Shown here in pieces: positions 34,600-42,368 of a stretch of DNA of 56,220 nt. Position 1 is the stretch's first letter; the number at the start of each line of letters is the position of its first letter. A program made the position numbers and the translations under genes. Source of the stretch: Microcaldota archaeon. GTDB lineage: Archaea > Micrarchaeota > Micrarchaeia > Micrarchaeales > Micrarchaeaceae. The notes below the pieces were generated by a model. That model made no database searches. It had not been told where the DNA came from and saw nothing but the letters and a program-made list of their open reading frames with translations. The stretch is taken from the NCBI GenBank assembly GCA_021827605.1, contig JAKAVF010000024.1, positions 1 through 56,220 on the forward strand, given 5' to 3'.

Positions 34600-35010
34600 A
34601 TGGCTAATGTACTCGAAGTTAAAGGCTCTGAGCTCGTAAAGCTAGCTGCTGCAAAGCTCAAGGAGAAGATGAAGAAGCCCGACTACCTGAACTATGCGAA
34701 GAGCGGCGCGGACAAGGAGCGCCCTCCTGAAGACCCTGACTTCTACTGGGTTAGAAGCGCATCGATACTCAGGCAGGTCTACGTGAACGGCCCCGTTGGC
34801 GTGTCTACGCTCAGGACAAGGTATGGCTCACGAAAGGGGCACGTGGTCCACAGGCGCCACCACATGCAGAGCGGCGGAAGCATAATAAGGGACGCATTTG
34901 ACGGGCTGGAGCAGCTCAGCCTCATAAAGAAGACGAAGAGAGGGAGAGTGATAACCCCGCAGGGCAAGTCGTTCCTGGACAAGCTCAGCAAGGAGATAAA
35001 GAAGGATTAA
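34600..35010 (+). CDS. rps19e: Ribosomal protein eS19
   Basis: 136 residues. KPDYLNYAKSGADKERPPED, FYWVRSASILRQVYVNGPVG, the basic loop GSRKGHVV and the end GRVITPQGKSFLD match the family. It is a 30S head protein needed for maturation of 16S rRNA. First gene of an operon running through PDCD5, eL39, eL31 (and perhaps aIF6); the hairpin 34551-34584 lies in its leader. Confidence 0.95.
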   Translation: MANVLEVKGSELVKLAAAKLKEKMKKPDYLNYAKSGADKERPPEDPDFYWVRSASILRQVYVNGPVGVSTLRTRYGSRKGHVVHRRHHMQSGGSIIRDAFDGLEQLSLIKKTKRGRVITPQGKSFLDKLSKEIKKD

Positions 35011-35035
35011 GAAGGAGGAGACCAAAAGGATATTT

Positions 35036-35350
35036 ATGGATTATGAAGAGGATCAGCAGGATCCTGAACAGAAGAAACTCAGGAAAGCGATAATGCAGCA
35101 GTACAAGGCTGCGCAGATCGAGCAGCAGAAGAAGGAAGTGATGCAGAGGCTGCTTGCACCGAATGCATATGAGAGGCTCATGAATATAAGGGCCGCGAAC
35201 CGCGAGCTTTATTCTCAGCTGGTGAATCTCATAATATCGCTCGCGCAGGGCAACAGGATAAACGGAAAGATAACAGAGGAGCAGTTGATAATGATATTGC
35301 AGAAGGTTACAGCTAGACCCGAATCAAAAATCGAGTTCAAGCACAAGTGA
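35036..35350 (+). CDS. PDCD5-family DNA-binding protein
   Basis: 104 residues. A highly charged helical protein: QQKKEVMQRLLAPNAYERL, then NIRAANRELYSQLVNLIISL, ITEEQLIMILQKV and the end KIEFKHK match the archaeal PDCD5/DUF122 family. Archaeal members bind DNA or associate with chaperonin; exact role unclear. It lies 25 bp after eS19 and 27 bp before eL39, as in many archaea. Confidence 0.9.
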   Translation: MDYEEDQQDPEQKKLRKAIMQQYKAAQIEQQKKEVMQRLLAPNAYERLMNIRAANRELYSQLVNLIISLAQGNRINGKITEEQLIMILQKVTARPESKIEFKHK

Positions 35351-35377
35351 GAAGAAGAGAGATAACAAAGTGGGAAG

Positions 35378-35539
35378 ATGTCGAAGAAAACGCAGCTAAA
35401 GAAGATCAGGCTCGGAAAGAAGATAAAGCAGGGAAGGCGCACGCCTACGCTTGCGGTCGTCCGCACGCACAGGAGAGTGCAGCAGAACCTTTTCCAGAGG
35501 AATTGGAGAAGGACTAAGATGCGAATATCTGGAGAATAG
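35378..35539 (+). CDS. rpl39e: Ribosomal protein eL39
   Basis: 53 residues. ATG TCG AAG opens a very basic protein: LKKIRLGKKIKQGRRTPTL, VVRTHRRVQQN and QRNWRRTKMRI, the typical eL39 pattern (RRHWRRTKL at the end in relatives). It lines the peptide exit tunnel. It lies between PDCD5 and eL31, its usual place. Confidence 0.93.
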   Translation: MSKKTQLKKIRLGKKIKQGRRTPTLAVVRTHRRVQQNLFQRNWRRTKMRISGE

Positions 35540-35561
35540 ATGATACAGAGATAGTGATTAT

Positions 35562-36005
35562 ATGGCAGAGAGATTGATTACGATAAACCTGAGGAAATAC
35601 CTGGTAAAGCAACCACGCACAAAGAGGGCGAGAAAAGCCAGCCGCTATGTGCGCGAAAGGATAGCGCACTACACCAAGATAAATCCGGAGAATGTCAAGA
35701 TCGGCTACGACCTCAACAACCTGATATTCAAGTATTACTCGAGGAAGATGGTGCCGCTCAAGGTCAGGGTCAAGATAGGGACCGACACGGCAGACGTATT
35801 GCCTTATACTGAGGGAAAAGCCGAGGCTCCAAAGGAGGAGAAGAAAGGAAAGAAACCCCTCCTTTCGATAACCAAGAAGGAGAAGCCAGAGGCGCAGCAG
35901 CCGGCAAAGGAAGCCCAGAAAGAGGGAAAGGAGAAGGCGCAACAGAAGCCTGAAGCGAAGAAGCAGGAACAAAAGCCAGGCGAATCCTCAAAGCAGGCCA
36001 AGTAG
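35562..36005 (+). CDS. rpl31e: Ribosomal protein eL31 with long charged tail
   Basis: 147 residues. The eL31 core (1-85): RLITINLRKYLVKQPRTKRA, KASRYVRERIAHYTKI and LKVRVKIGTDTADVLPYTEG. The last 60 or so residues are a Lys/Glu/Gln/Pro low-complexity tail, not part of the family. It is a large-subunit protein near the tunnel exit. It is followed by aIF6, which has its own TATA box. Confidence 0.94.
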   Translation: MAERLITINLRKYLVKQPRTKRARKASRYVRERIAHYTKINPENVKIGYDLNNLIFKYYSRKMVPLKVRVKIGTDTADVLPYTEGKAEAPKEEKKGKKPLLSITKKEKPEAQQPAKEAQKEGKEKAQQKPEAKKQEQKPGESSKQAK

Positions 36006-36015
36006 GCGACTGTTT

Positions 36016-36029
36016 ATTAAATATTTATT
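36016..36029 (+). promoter_or_regulatory. TATA box of aIF6
   Basis: TTAAATATTTATTC-type element 19-32 nt before the ATG at 36048; the message would be almost leaderless. Confidence 0.4.
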
Positions 36030-36047
36030 CGTATTATTAGTGATAGA

Positions 36048-36722
36048 ATGGGCGTTGCTAAATGCACTATAAAAGGGAGCGATTATCTTGGTGCATTCAT
36101 CAGCGCAACAGACAAGTACGCGTTCTTCGGCAACGATGTCACAAAGCACAATGAAGACTTGATATGCAAGAACCTTGGTGTGCATCCGGTCTTTCTTCCT
36201 GCTTTCGGGACCTCCCTTGTAGGCCTGTTCATAAAGGCGAACTCGAACGGTATGCTCCTCTCCAATCTAGTTGAGGAGAGGCAGATCCATATGCTCAAGG
36301 AGCAGAGCCTCGACATAAACATATCGGTTCTCGAGAGCGGGCTGAATGCGGTCGGCAATAACATACTCGCCAATGACAAGATTGCCATAGTCAATCCTGA
36401 CTTCGATGCTGTAGCGGTCCAATCCATAAGTGATGCGCTCGGAGTAGAGACAGTAAAGGATGAGATCGGCGGTTTCAAGACAGTAGGGGCAAACAATATA
36501 CTCACGAACCGGGGCCTTGTGATAACAAACAACGCCACCGACGCGCAGAAGGCAAAGGTAGACAGGATTACGGGCTTCAACTCGATAAGCACGACCGCGA
36601 ATACGGGAGCACTCAGCCTTGGCCTCTCCGTCGTTGCGAACTCCAAAGGGATAGTCGTCGGTGACAGCACGACCGGCTTTGAACTGGCCCGCATAATGGA
36701 AGGCCTCGAGCTCAACGAATAG
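36048..36722 (+). CDS. eif6: Translation initiation factor aIF6
   Basis: 224 residues, the exact family length. The pentein repeats are visible: YLGAFISATDKYAFFGN, VHPVFLPAFGTSLVGLFIKANSN-type blocks, NANSNG/NSKGIVV and AIVNPDFDA. It binds the 50S subunit and prevents premature joining with 30S. It is followed after 10 bp by an unknown gene and prefoldin alpha. Confidence 0.95.
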   Translation: MGVAKCTIKGSDYLGAFISATDKYAFFGNDVTKHNEDLICKNLGVHPVFLPAFGTSLVGLFIKANSNGMLLSNLVEERQIHMLKEQSLDINISVLESGLNAVGNNILANDKIAIVNPDFDAVAVQSISDALGVETVKDEIGGFKTVGANNILTNRGLVITNNATDAQKAKVDRITGFNSISTTANTGALSLGLSVVANSKGIVVGDSTTGFELARIMEGLELNE

Positions 36723-36732
36723 GAGAGAACAT

Positions 36733-37200
36733 ATGGATGTCGAACAGCTTATGGGGCTGGTAAAGGAGGTTGTCGCGAAATCCCAGAAGCTGAGTTCAGC
36801 GCATATACTGGATAAAAAAGCACCAGTAAACTACGCCTGCATCTTCACGCACAGCATAGCTGAGTTTGAAGAAATGTCAAAGTTGGCGCACAAACTTGGC
36901 TCAATCGCACAAGAAACGCCAACCGGTCCTGTCTTTGAAATTTCTCCTCTCCAGACAGCGGCAGGAGCTCTCAGGCTATTGAAAATACGAAAGCCGGATC
37001 CAAAACGGCCTGAGAGGGGAGACGCAGATTTTACAATAGAGGATTTCGGCACATTCAAAAAAGAATATCTCGGAAAACCGGGGTTCACCCTCATTAAGCG
37101 CGCAGAATATGAAATGGTCGAGCTAATCGACCCATCATATGATGTCATCGCTTACTTCTCACACCCGACGCTTGCTGAGATTCTGAAGCTCAACAGATGA
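36733..37200 (+). CDS. Unrecognised archaeal protein in the aIF6-prefoldin interval
   Basis: 155 residues. It contains the distinctive segment LLKIRKPDPKRPERGDADF followed by a Phe/Gly-rich part (GTFKKEYLGKPGFTLIKR) and ends YFSHPTLAEILKLNR. No signal or membrane segment. In many archaea ribosomal protein eL20 (LX) lies between aIF6 and prefoldin alpha; this protein does not look like LX. It starts 10 bp after aIF6, so it is co-transcribed with it. Function unknown. Confidence 0.75.
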   Translation: MDVEQLMGLVKEVVAKSQKLSSAHILDKKAPVNYACIFTHSIAEFEEMSKLAHKLGSIAQETPTGPVFEISPLQTAAGALRLLKIRKPDPKRPERGDADFTIEDFGTFKKEYLGKPGFTLIKRAEYEMVELIDPSYDVIAYFSHPTLAEILKLNR

Positions 37201-37202
37201 GG

Positions 37203-37213
37203 TTATAAAAAGG
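37203..37213 (+). promoter_or_regulatory. TATA box of prefoldin alpha
   Basis: TTATAAAAAGG lies 43-53 nt before ATG 37256. Confidence 0.45.
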
Positions 37214-37255
37214 TTGTGAAAGAAAGGATATACCTGATACTAGGAAGTGTTTTTT

Positions 37256-37720
37256 ATGGCAACACCAAACATTAATCCATCGAATCCACCGAAGAAGCCA
37301 CAGCCTGCCGCGCAGTCATCGAGCGGCGAGCAGTTGGACGAGCTGCGCTACATGCACCAGATATACCAAAACCAATATGCGTCCATAGCAAGCGAGATAA
37401 GCACCAGGCTCGATGCACTGAAGAACTTCCAGAACACACAGCAAACTCTGGAGAATATAGACGCGGTAGTAAACAAGAACCTTCTCCTTGGGCTAGGCGG
37501 CGGCGCATATGCCAGTGGTACCATAACGAATCAGAACAGCGTGGTTGTGAACGTCGGCGGGGGTTTCCTTGTAGAGAAGGATATAGACAGCGCGAAGGGA
37601 TACGTTGCAAAGGCGATCGACAACACGACGAATGCGATAAACCAGCTGACTAAGGACAGGAGGGAGCTGGAGCGTGTATTGCTCGAGATTGCATACAGGA
37701 TAGAAGCGATCTCCCACTGA
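37256..37720 (+). CDS. pfdA: Prefoldin subunit alpha
   Basis: About 154 residues. The two coiled-coil helices (about 27-70 and 110-150) flank a beta hairpin region with KNLLLGLGGGAYASGTI and VVVNVGGGFLVEKDIDSA, diagnostic of prefoldin alpha. The first 25 residues are Pro/Asn/Gln-rich. It binds unfolded proteins with the beta subunit and passes them to the thermosome. ATG 37256 is preferred; GTG/TTT-rich codons upstream would add MFF. It is followed 14 bp later by ftsY, the common archaeal order. Confidence 0.93.
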   Translation: MATPNINPSNPPKKPQPAAQSSSGEQLDELRYMHQIYQNQYASIASEISTRLDALKNFQNTQQTLENIDAVVNKNLLLGLGGGAYASGTITNQNSVVVNVGGGFLVEKDIDSAKGYVAKAIDNTTNAINQLTKDRRELERVLLEIAYRIEAISH

Positions 37721-37734
37721 TTCTGGGTCATAAA

Positions 37735-38931
37735 ATGTTCGACGGATTGAAGAGGAAGCTTTCAGAAGCTGTAAAGATATTCGCCAAGAAAGAGGAAAAG
37801 GAGATTGAGAAGGAGATAGAAGCAAGGGAAGAGAAAGCTGATGTGGTAGGGCCGAAGGCGGCAGGTGAAATTGAGGAAAGTGCCGCACCCAAACAGCAGC
37901 AACCGGCGCAACAGGCTAAACAGGAGGAAGAGATTCCCTCTGCCCCTGAGCTACAACCAGTCGAATCGAAGAGAGAAGTAAGGGAAGAGAAAAAAGGGGA
38001 AGAGAAGGGCAACAAGGAGCTGCTCAAGCTATCGCTAAAGACGAAGATAAAGGGGGTCTTCACAAGTAATGTAGCTCTTGGTGACAGGGAGATAGACGAC
38101 TTTCTAGAAAACCTGAAGTTGTCCCTCCTCCAATCGGATGTCTCTTTTGAGGCTACGGAAGCGTTCCTCGAGGATCTCAGGGGGAACCTCAAGTCAACTA
38201 AGCTTGACTCAAGAAACATACAGGGGAATCTTATCGACGCGGTCAGAAAGTCGCTATTCGACATACTTGCAAAGAGTGGAAGGGGAGTAGATATAAAGCA
38301 GTTTGTAAAAGAGAGGGTTGCCGCAGGTGACATACCTGTGAAGATACTTTTCCTTGGTCCAAACGGCACCGGAAAGACCACAACTATAGCAAAGATCGCC
38401 CACACATTCAAGAGCGAAGGCATAAGCAGCGTGATGTCAGCCAGCGATACGTTCCGAGCTGCAGCGATCGAGCAGACCGAGCACCACGCAGCGAAAGTCG
38501 GCGTACCCGTCATAAAGAGCAAGTACGGCGCAGATCCTGCAAGCATAGCTTTCGATGCCATAGCCTATGCGAAGTCGCACAGCATACAGGCGGTGCTCAT
38601 CGACAGCGCAGGGAGGCAGGAGACAAACAAGAACCTTATCAAGGAGATGGAGAAGATGGTACGCGTTGCACAGCCGAATATAACGATTTTTGTAGGCGAG
38701 AGTACAACGGGTAATCAGCTATCCGAGCAGGTGCGCGAATTCGCCAAATTCATGAGGATAGACGGGATAATACTCACAAAGCTGGACGTTGATGCGAAAG
38801 GAGGAAATGCGATATCCATCGCATACACAACCGGCATTCCGCTTCTCTATCTTGGCACAGGGGAGTCGTATGACGCTCTCGTCAGGTACACCCCAGACTT
38901 CATAGTGGACTCGATTCTCCCGAACAACTAA
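37735..38931 (+). CDS. ftsY: Signal recognition particle receptor FtsY
   Basis: 398 residues. The acidic Glu/Lys/Gln-rich A region (1-95), N domain (about 96-190) and G domain: LFLGPNGTGKTTT (about 206-218), SASDTFRAAAIEQ, IDSAGRQ and TKLDVDAKGG, with GTGESYDAL near the C-terminus. It is the membrane-associated GTPase that receives SRP and delivers nascent membrane proteins to the translocon. It is the last gene of the block; the pilus ATPase follows 33 bp later. Confidence 0.96.
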   Translation: MFDGLKRKLSEAVKIFAKKEEKEIEKEIEAREEKADVVGPKAAGEIEESAAPKQQQPAQQAKQEEEIPSAPELQPVESKREVREEKKGEEKGNKELLKLSLKTKIKGVFTSNVALGDREIDDFLENLKLSLLQSDVSFEATEAFLEDLRGNLKSTKLDSRNIQGNLIDAVRKSLFDILAKSGRGVDIKQFVKERVAAGDIPVKILFLGPNGTGKTTTIAKIAHTFKSEGISSVMSASDTFRAAAIEQTEHHAAKVGVPVIKSKYGADPASIAFDAIAYAKSHSIQAVLIDSAGRQETNKNLIKEMEKMVRVAQPNITIFVGESTTGNQLSEQVREFAKFMRIDGIILTKLDVDAKGGNAISIAYTTGIPLLYLGTGESYDALVRYTPDFIVDSILPNN

Positions 38932-38964
38932 TTTAAGCCTTTTCCTCCATAATGAATAGATTTC

Positions 38965-40281
38965 ATGGACCAGAAGCTCTACGCGATAGAGGACCTTGTG
39001 CTAAAGCAGCTTGTTGGAAAGTTCGCTGAACACTCCGAAGACGAAAACCGGAAAACATTCATATACACAGCGGCAAAGAACATAAAGCCGGACATAAGCG
39101 AGAGCGAGCTTGGGGAGATTTACGCTGACGTCAACGACCTTGCCCCGATAAAGGACCTGTTAGAATCGAATACTATAGAGGACATAACGGTCAACAACAC
39201 TAAGAACATCTACGTCTTTGACTCGCTCCGCGGATTCGTCAAGCTTGATGCGAGCTTTGACAGCCAGGAGAAGCTAAACAGGTTTGTCGGGAAGCTCAAG
39301 CTATATGCGACCAACCAGCAGGCCCACGGCAAGATAATGGACGTGCATATGCCGAGCGGAAGCAGGGCGAACATAATAACATCGCCGGTCGGATACGATG
39401 TTACCATAAGGAACTTCAAGCAGAAGCCGCTCAGCATAATAGACCTGATCAACAACAGGACCCTTGACTACAAGATCGCATCAAGACTATGGCTGTACGT
39501 TGACGGGCTCAGGGTGAAGCCGGCCAACCTTATGATAGGCGGGATTCCCGCATCCGGGAAGACGACGCTGCTCAACACTCTCTTCTCGTTCTTCAGGCCG
39601 GAAAAGAGGATTGTCACAATAGAGGAAACATACGAGCTAAACACAGAGGCGCACGACAACACGGCCAGGCTGGAGACGAACACTGACCTCCCCATGACTG
39701 AGCTAGTCAAGAACGCGCTTAGGATGAGGCCGGACCTTATAATTATAGGGGAGATAAGGGGCGCAGAGGCGAACGACCTTGCCATGGCCATGAACATAGG
39801 GAAGATAAGCATGGGTACGATACACGCATCGACAAGCAGGGACGTGATACTCAGGCTTGAGCACTCGCCGATGGACGTGCCCAGGGACATAATCCCAGTG
39901 ATAGACGCGATAGTTGTGGTTTCATCGCTCTACAGGGACGGCAAGCCGCAGAGGAAGGTAGTCCAGATATCGGAGATATCCGGCATTGAGACCCAGGTGC
40001 TCCTCTCCGACGTGTTCAAGTACGACTACAAGACGAACCAAGCAGCACCGATGATGCCGAGCATAACCTACAGGGACAATCTCTCAAAGATGGTCGGCGT
40101 GTCTCCTTCCGAGATCCTTGCAGAGGAGGCAGTGCGCGCCAGGATACTAGAGCAGCTTAATATAATGGGCAAGCGCGACATGAAGAGCATAAGCGAGGCG
40201 GTCAGCGCATACTACGACAACCCGGAGGCGCTTCTCAGGTCTCTCGGACTTGGCCAGCTGTCGCCAGCCGTGCCGGTATAA
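38965..40281 (+). CDS. Type II/IV secretion-pilus ATPase (GspE/TadA/FlaI superfamily)
   Basis: 438 residues. Walker A GGIPASGKTT near 192-201, the Asp box VTIEETYELN, Walker B LIIIGEIRGAEAND near 255-268 and the His box MGTIHASTSRD are all present. This is the motor family for type IV pilus, archaellum and secretion systems. It is convergent (24 bp) with the five-pilin operon at 40306-43849, so it is a good candidate motor for those pilins. No TadC platform protein, prepilin peptidase or FlaH follows. Confidence 0.93.
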   Translation: MDQKLYAIEDLVLKQLVGKFAEHSEDENRKTFIYTAAKNIKPDISESELGEIYADVNDLAPIKDLLESNTIEDITVNNTKNIYVFDSLRGFVKLDASFDSQEKLNRFVGKLKLYATNQQAHGKIMDVHMPSGSRANIITSPVGYDVTIRNFKQKPLSIIDLINNRTLDYKIASRLWLYVDGLRVKPANLMIGGIPASGKTTLLNTLFSFFRPEKRIVTIEETYELNTEAHDNTARLETNTDLPMTELVKNALRMRPDLIIIGEIRGAEANDLAMAMNIGKISMGTIHASTSRDVILRLEHSPMDVPRDIIPVIDAIVVVSSLYRDGKPQRKVVQISEISGIETQVLLSDVFKYDYKTNQAAPMMPSITYRDNLSKMVGVSPSEILAEEAVRARILEQLNIMGKRDMKSISEAVSAYYDNPEALLRSLGLGQLSPAVPV

Positions 40282-40305
40282 TCCGGAAATCGAAGCAGAA
40301 TAGGG

Positions 40306-41130
40306 TTACGACATCCTACTCCTTAAGTAAAGTACGATTATTACGATGATTATTATCACTACTGCTATCAGGATTATCAGCGGGGATGACAGTGGGAGAA
40401 GCGCGCTGCCGGGCACTGTTGTTGATCCTATGGTAGTTGTACTTACTGTAGAGCTTCCACCGCCAGAAACCGTAGTTGTCCTTACCGTAGTGCTGCTGCC
40501 GCCACCTGTCTTGTTCCCATAAGCATTGGTGGACTCGACGCTGACCTGCGCTGTGACCGACGCAAGCTGCACTGTTATCCATTTATTGGTGGTGCTGTTC
40601 TCAGGGCCAGCGTTTGCGGTATATCTCGCCCAGAGAATCCCGGTAAACGATGTTCCTGAGCTCAGGAATGCACCGTTGGCAAGGAGGCTGCCGTCATTCC
40701 CATAGCACGGCAGGTTGTTGATCTGGATTTTGACACTGCTCTGGAGTGCATATGCGCTCAAGGAATTATAGGTTCCAGAAAGCGTGAGATTGTTGTTAAA
40801 GTAGTACCATGGGCTCGTGGATGAGAAAGGCCCACCCGTCGTCGTATTCGTCGATTCCGTGCAGGCGAATGCAATATTGTATTCCGGCACCTCTGTGTTC
40901 TGCCCACCTGTGAAAGATACTGTTCCGTTTGATGCAAGGCTTGGATTTGCGCAGTAGTAGTTGAAGTTCGCATTGCACGATGTGCCGAAGACGGATCCGG
41001 GGCTGAACACGTGCAAGAGATAAAGTATTCCAAGGACAACCAGTATGACAAGTATGGCCCATCCATAGGTCATGAGATATTCCATCGCGCTTTGCGCTCT
41101 GTCAATTCTATTCCTGTGCAACAAAATCAC
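40306..41130 (-). CDS. Class III-signal pilin paralogue P3 with C-terminal membrane helix
   Basis: 274 residues, GTG start directly after the P4 stop. Signal motif AQSAMEYLMTYGWAI (residues 12-26), helix ILVILVVLGILYLLHVF, head domain with the conserved Cys (SC..YC, FAC, PCY), block LWARYT. After a Thr/Ser/Gly-rich linker (about 208-240) the protein ends with a second hydrophobic helix (LIILIAVVIIIIVIIVLYLR) and a short basic tail. A pilin with both ends in the membrane cannot assemble in the usual way unless the C-terminus is cleaved, which makes it unusual; it may be a base or anchor subunit. Confidence 0.8.
   Translation of the reverse strand: MILLHRNRIDRAQSAMEYLMTYGWAILVILVVLGILYLLHVFSPGSVFGTSCNANFNYYCANPSLASNGTVSFTGGQNTEVPEYNIAFACTESTNTTTGGPFSSTSPWYYFNNNLTLSGTYNSLSAYALQSSVKIQINNLPCYGNDGSLLANGAFLSSGTSFTGILWARYTANAGPENSTTNKWITVQLASVTAQVSVESTNAYGNKTGGGSSTTVRTTTVSGGGSSTVSTTTIGSTTVPGSALLPLSSPLIILIAVVIIIIVIIVLYLRSRMS
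40999..41067 (-). repeat. 69-bp block identical to 43727-43795
   Basis: The segment encoding the transmembrane part of the signal region in P3 is identical over 69 bp to that in P7, though the two genes differ elsewhere and P4-P6 between them differ at many synonymous sites. It suggests local gene conversion. Confidence 0.9.
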
Positions 41131-41733
41131 TCACCTGGCTGACCCGATCTGTACTGAAATGGTTCCGACCTGCGAAATCAGATAGGGATTGGATATGCTG
41201 TTCGCACCAGGGCCATCAGTGTACTCCACCCAGACTTTCCCGTTGATCTGGGTTCCAATCGGCAATGGTGCCAATGATGTGCCAAGCGGGTTTCCATTGA
41301 CATCATAACACTGGAGATTCCTTATCGTCGATATTGTTCCGCTGTCGAGCGATAGCGACTTTGAGGGGATTGGCTGCACTGCGCTAACATTTCCGCTAAG
41401 GTTTGCATATTCCCATGGGCTTGTCATATTTGCGAACGGCTCCCCAGTAGTAAGGTTTGTCGCCTGAGTGCACGCAAACGCAAGGTTATACTCTGTATTT
41501 CCACTGGTCTGCGCAAATTCGAACGAAAGCGCGCCTGTTGCATTTATCGCGGGAAGCTGGCAAAGGAACTTCGCATTCGGTGAGCAGGTATTTCCTACAT
41601 ATCCCGAGGGATTGAAAACATTGAACAGGTAGAGGACAGCAAGGACTATCACTATGATGATTATGGCCCATCCATAGGTCATGAGATACTCTATCGCGCT
41701 CTGCCCCTTTCTATTTCCATTTATATAATTCAT
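41131..41733 (-). CDS. Class III-signal pilin paralogue P4
   Basis: About 200 residues, ATG at 41733 sharing one base with the P5 stop (TAATG). Signal motif GQSAIEYLMTYGWAI, helix IIIIVIVLAVLYLFNVF; head domain with the Cys set (TC..LC, FAC, QCY), KVWVEYT and the C-terminal SNPYLISQVGTIS. It has no Thr linker and no C-terminal extension, so it is a minimal form of the family: signal plus head domain. Confidence 0.8.
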   Translation of the reverse strand: MNYINGNRKGQSAIEYLMTYGWAIIIIVIVLAVLYLFNVFNPSGYVGNTCSPNAKFLCQLPAINATGALSFEFAQTSGNTEYNLAFACTQATNLTTGEPFANMTSPWEYANLSGNVSAVQPIPSKSLSLDSGTISTIRNLQCYDVNGNPLGTSLAPLPIGTQINGKVWVEYTDGPGANSISNPYLISQVGTISVQIGSAR

Positions 41734-42332
41734 TATGATACACCTACTGTGGTGCTGAGGGTCGCAACCTGCGTATCGATATACGGGTTGGATGTGCTGT
41801 TCGCGCCTGGCGCATTGGTGAACTTCACCCATATCTTTTCGGTTATTGGTGCACCTACCTGCACCTTAGATGAATATGGCGAGTTCGGGATATTCCCATT
41901 CTGGTCGAAGCACTGCAGGCTGTTCACCGTGATGGTCTGCTCGGTCTGCATGAACTTTGGCTCACCGAAAGAGAGGTATTTCACTTGCGTTAGAAAGCCG
42001 GTAGAATTCATGTAGTACCAAACACCCCCAGAATTGACTTTTGTGAGGTTCGCAAACGGCTCTCCGGTCGTGACGTTCTGCGCATCCGAGCATGCAAACG
42101 CAAGGTTATATTCAGTGGAGCCTGTGTTCTGACCGAACGTGAACGTCAAGAGCCCGTTCGTCGTTATGTATGGAGCAAGGCATTGATACTTGAAATTAGC
42201 AGAACAGGTTGTCCCTACAAGGCCGCCTGGATTGAATACGTTCAACAGGTAAAGGACGCCTAGTACGACGAGAATGATGATTATGGCCCATCCATATGTC
42301 ATCAGGTATTCCATCGCGCTTTGCGCTCTCAT
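41733..42332 (-). CDS. Class III-signal pilin paralogue P5
   Basis: About 199 residues. ATG 42332 (MRAQS) is preferred to a TTG six codons upstream. Signal AQSAMEYLMTYGWAI, helix IIIILVVLGVLYLLNVF; Cys set TC..QC, FAC, QCF; IWVKFT and SNPYIDTQVAT. A minimal form like P4. It lies 18 bp after P6 or slightly more with the later start and overlaps the P4 start by one base, so translational coupling is likely. Confidence 0.8.
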   Translation of the reverse strand: MRAQSAMEYLMTYGWAIIIILVVLGVLYLLNVFNPGGLVGTTCSANFKYQCLAPYITTNGLLTFTFGQNTGSTEYNLAFACSDAQNVTTGEPFANLTKVNSGGVWYYMNSTGFLTQVKYLSFGEPKFMQTEQTITVNSLQCFDQNGNIPNSPYSSKVQVGAPITEKIWVKFTNAPGANSTSNPYIDTQVATLSTTVGVS

Positions 42333-42368
42333 GCTGTTCTCTTCTTCCAAATATTCACCATTGGTGTA

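Noticed and set aside
37728-38561. Minus-strand frame of 277 codons over ftsY
   Set aside because: Ser/Phe-rich antisense composition and no start signal; FtsY motifs occupy the plus strand.
41734-41832. Longer P4 start (33 extra residues before the signal)
   Set aside because: The extra segment is the antisense-like frame of the P5 end, and class III signals stand within about 12 residues of the true start.
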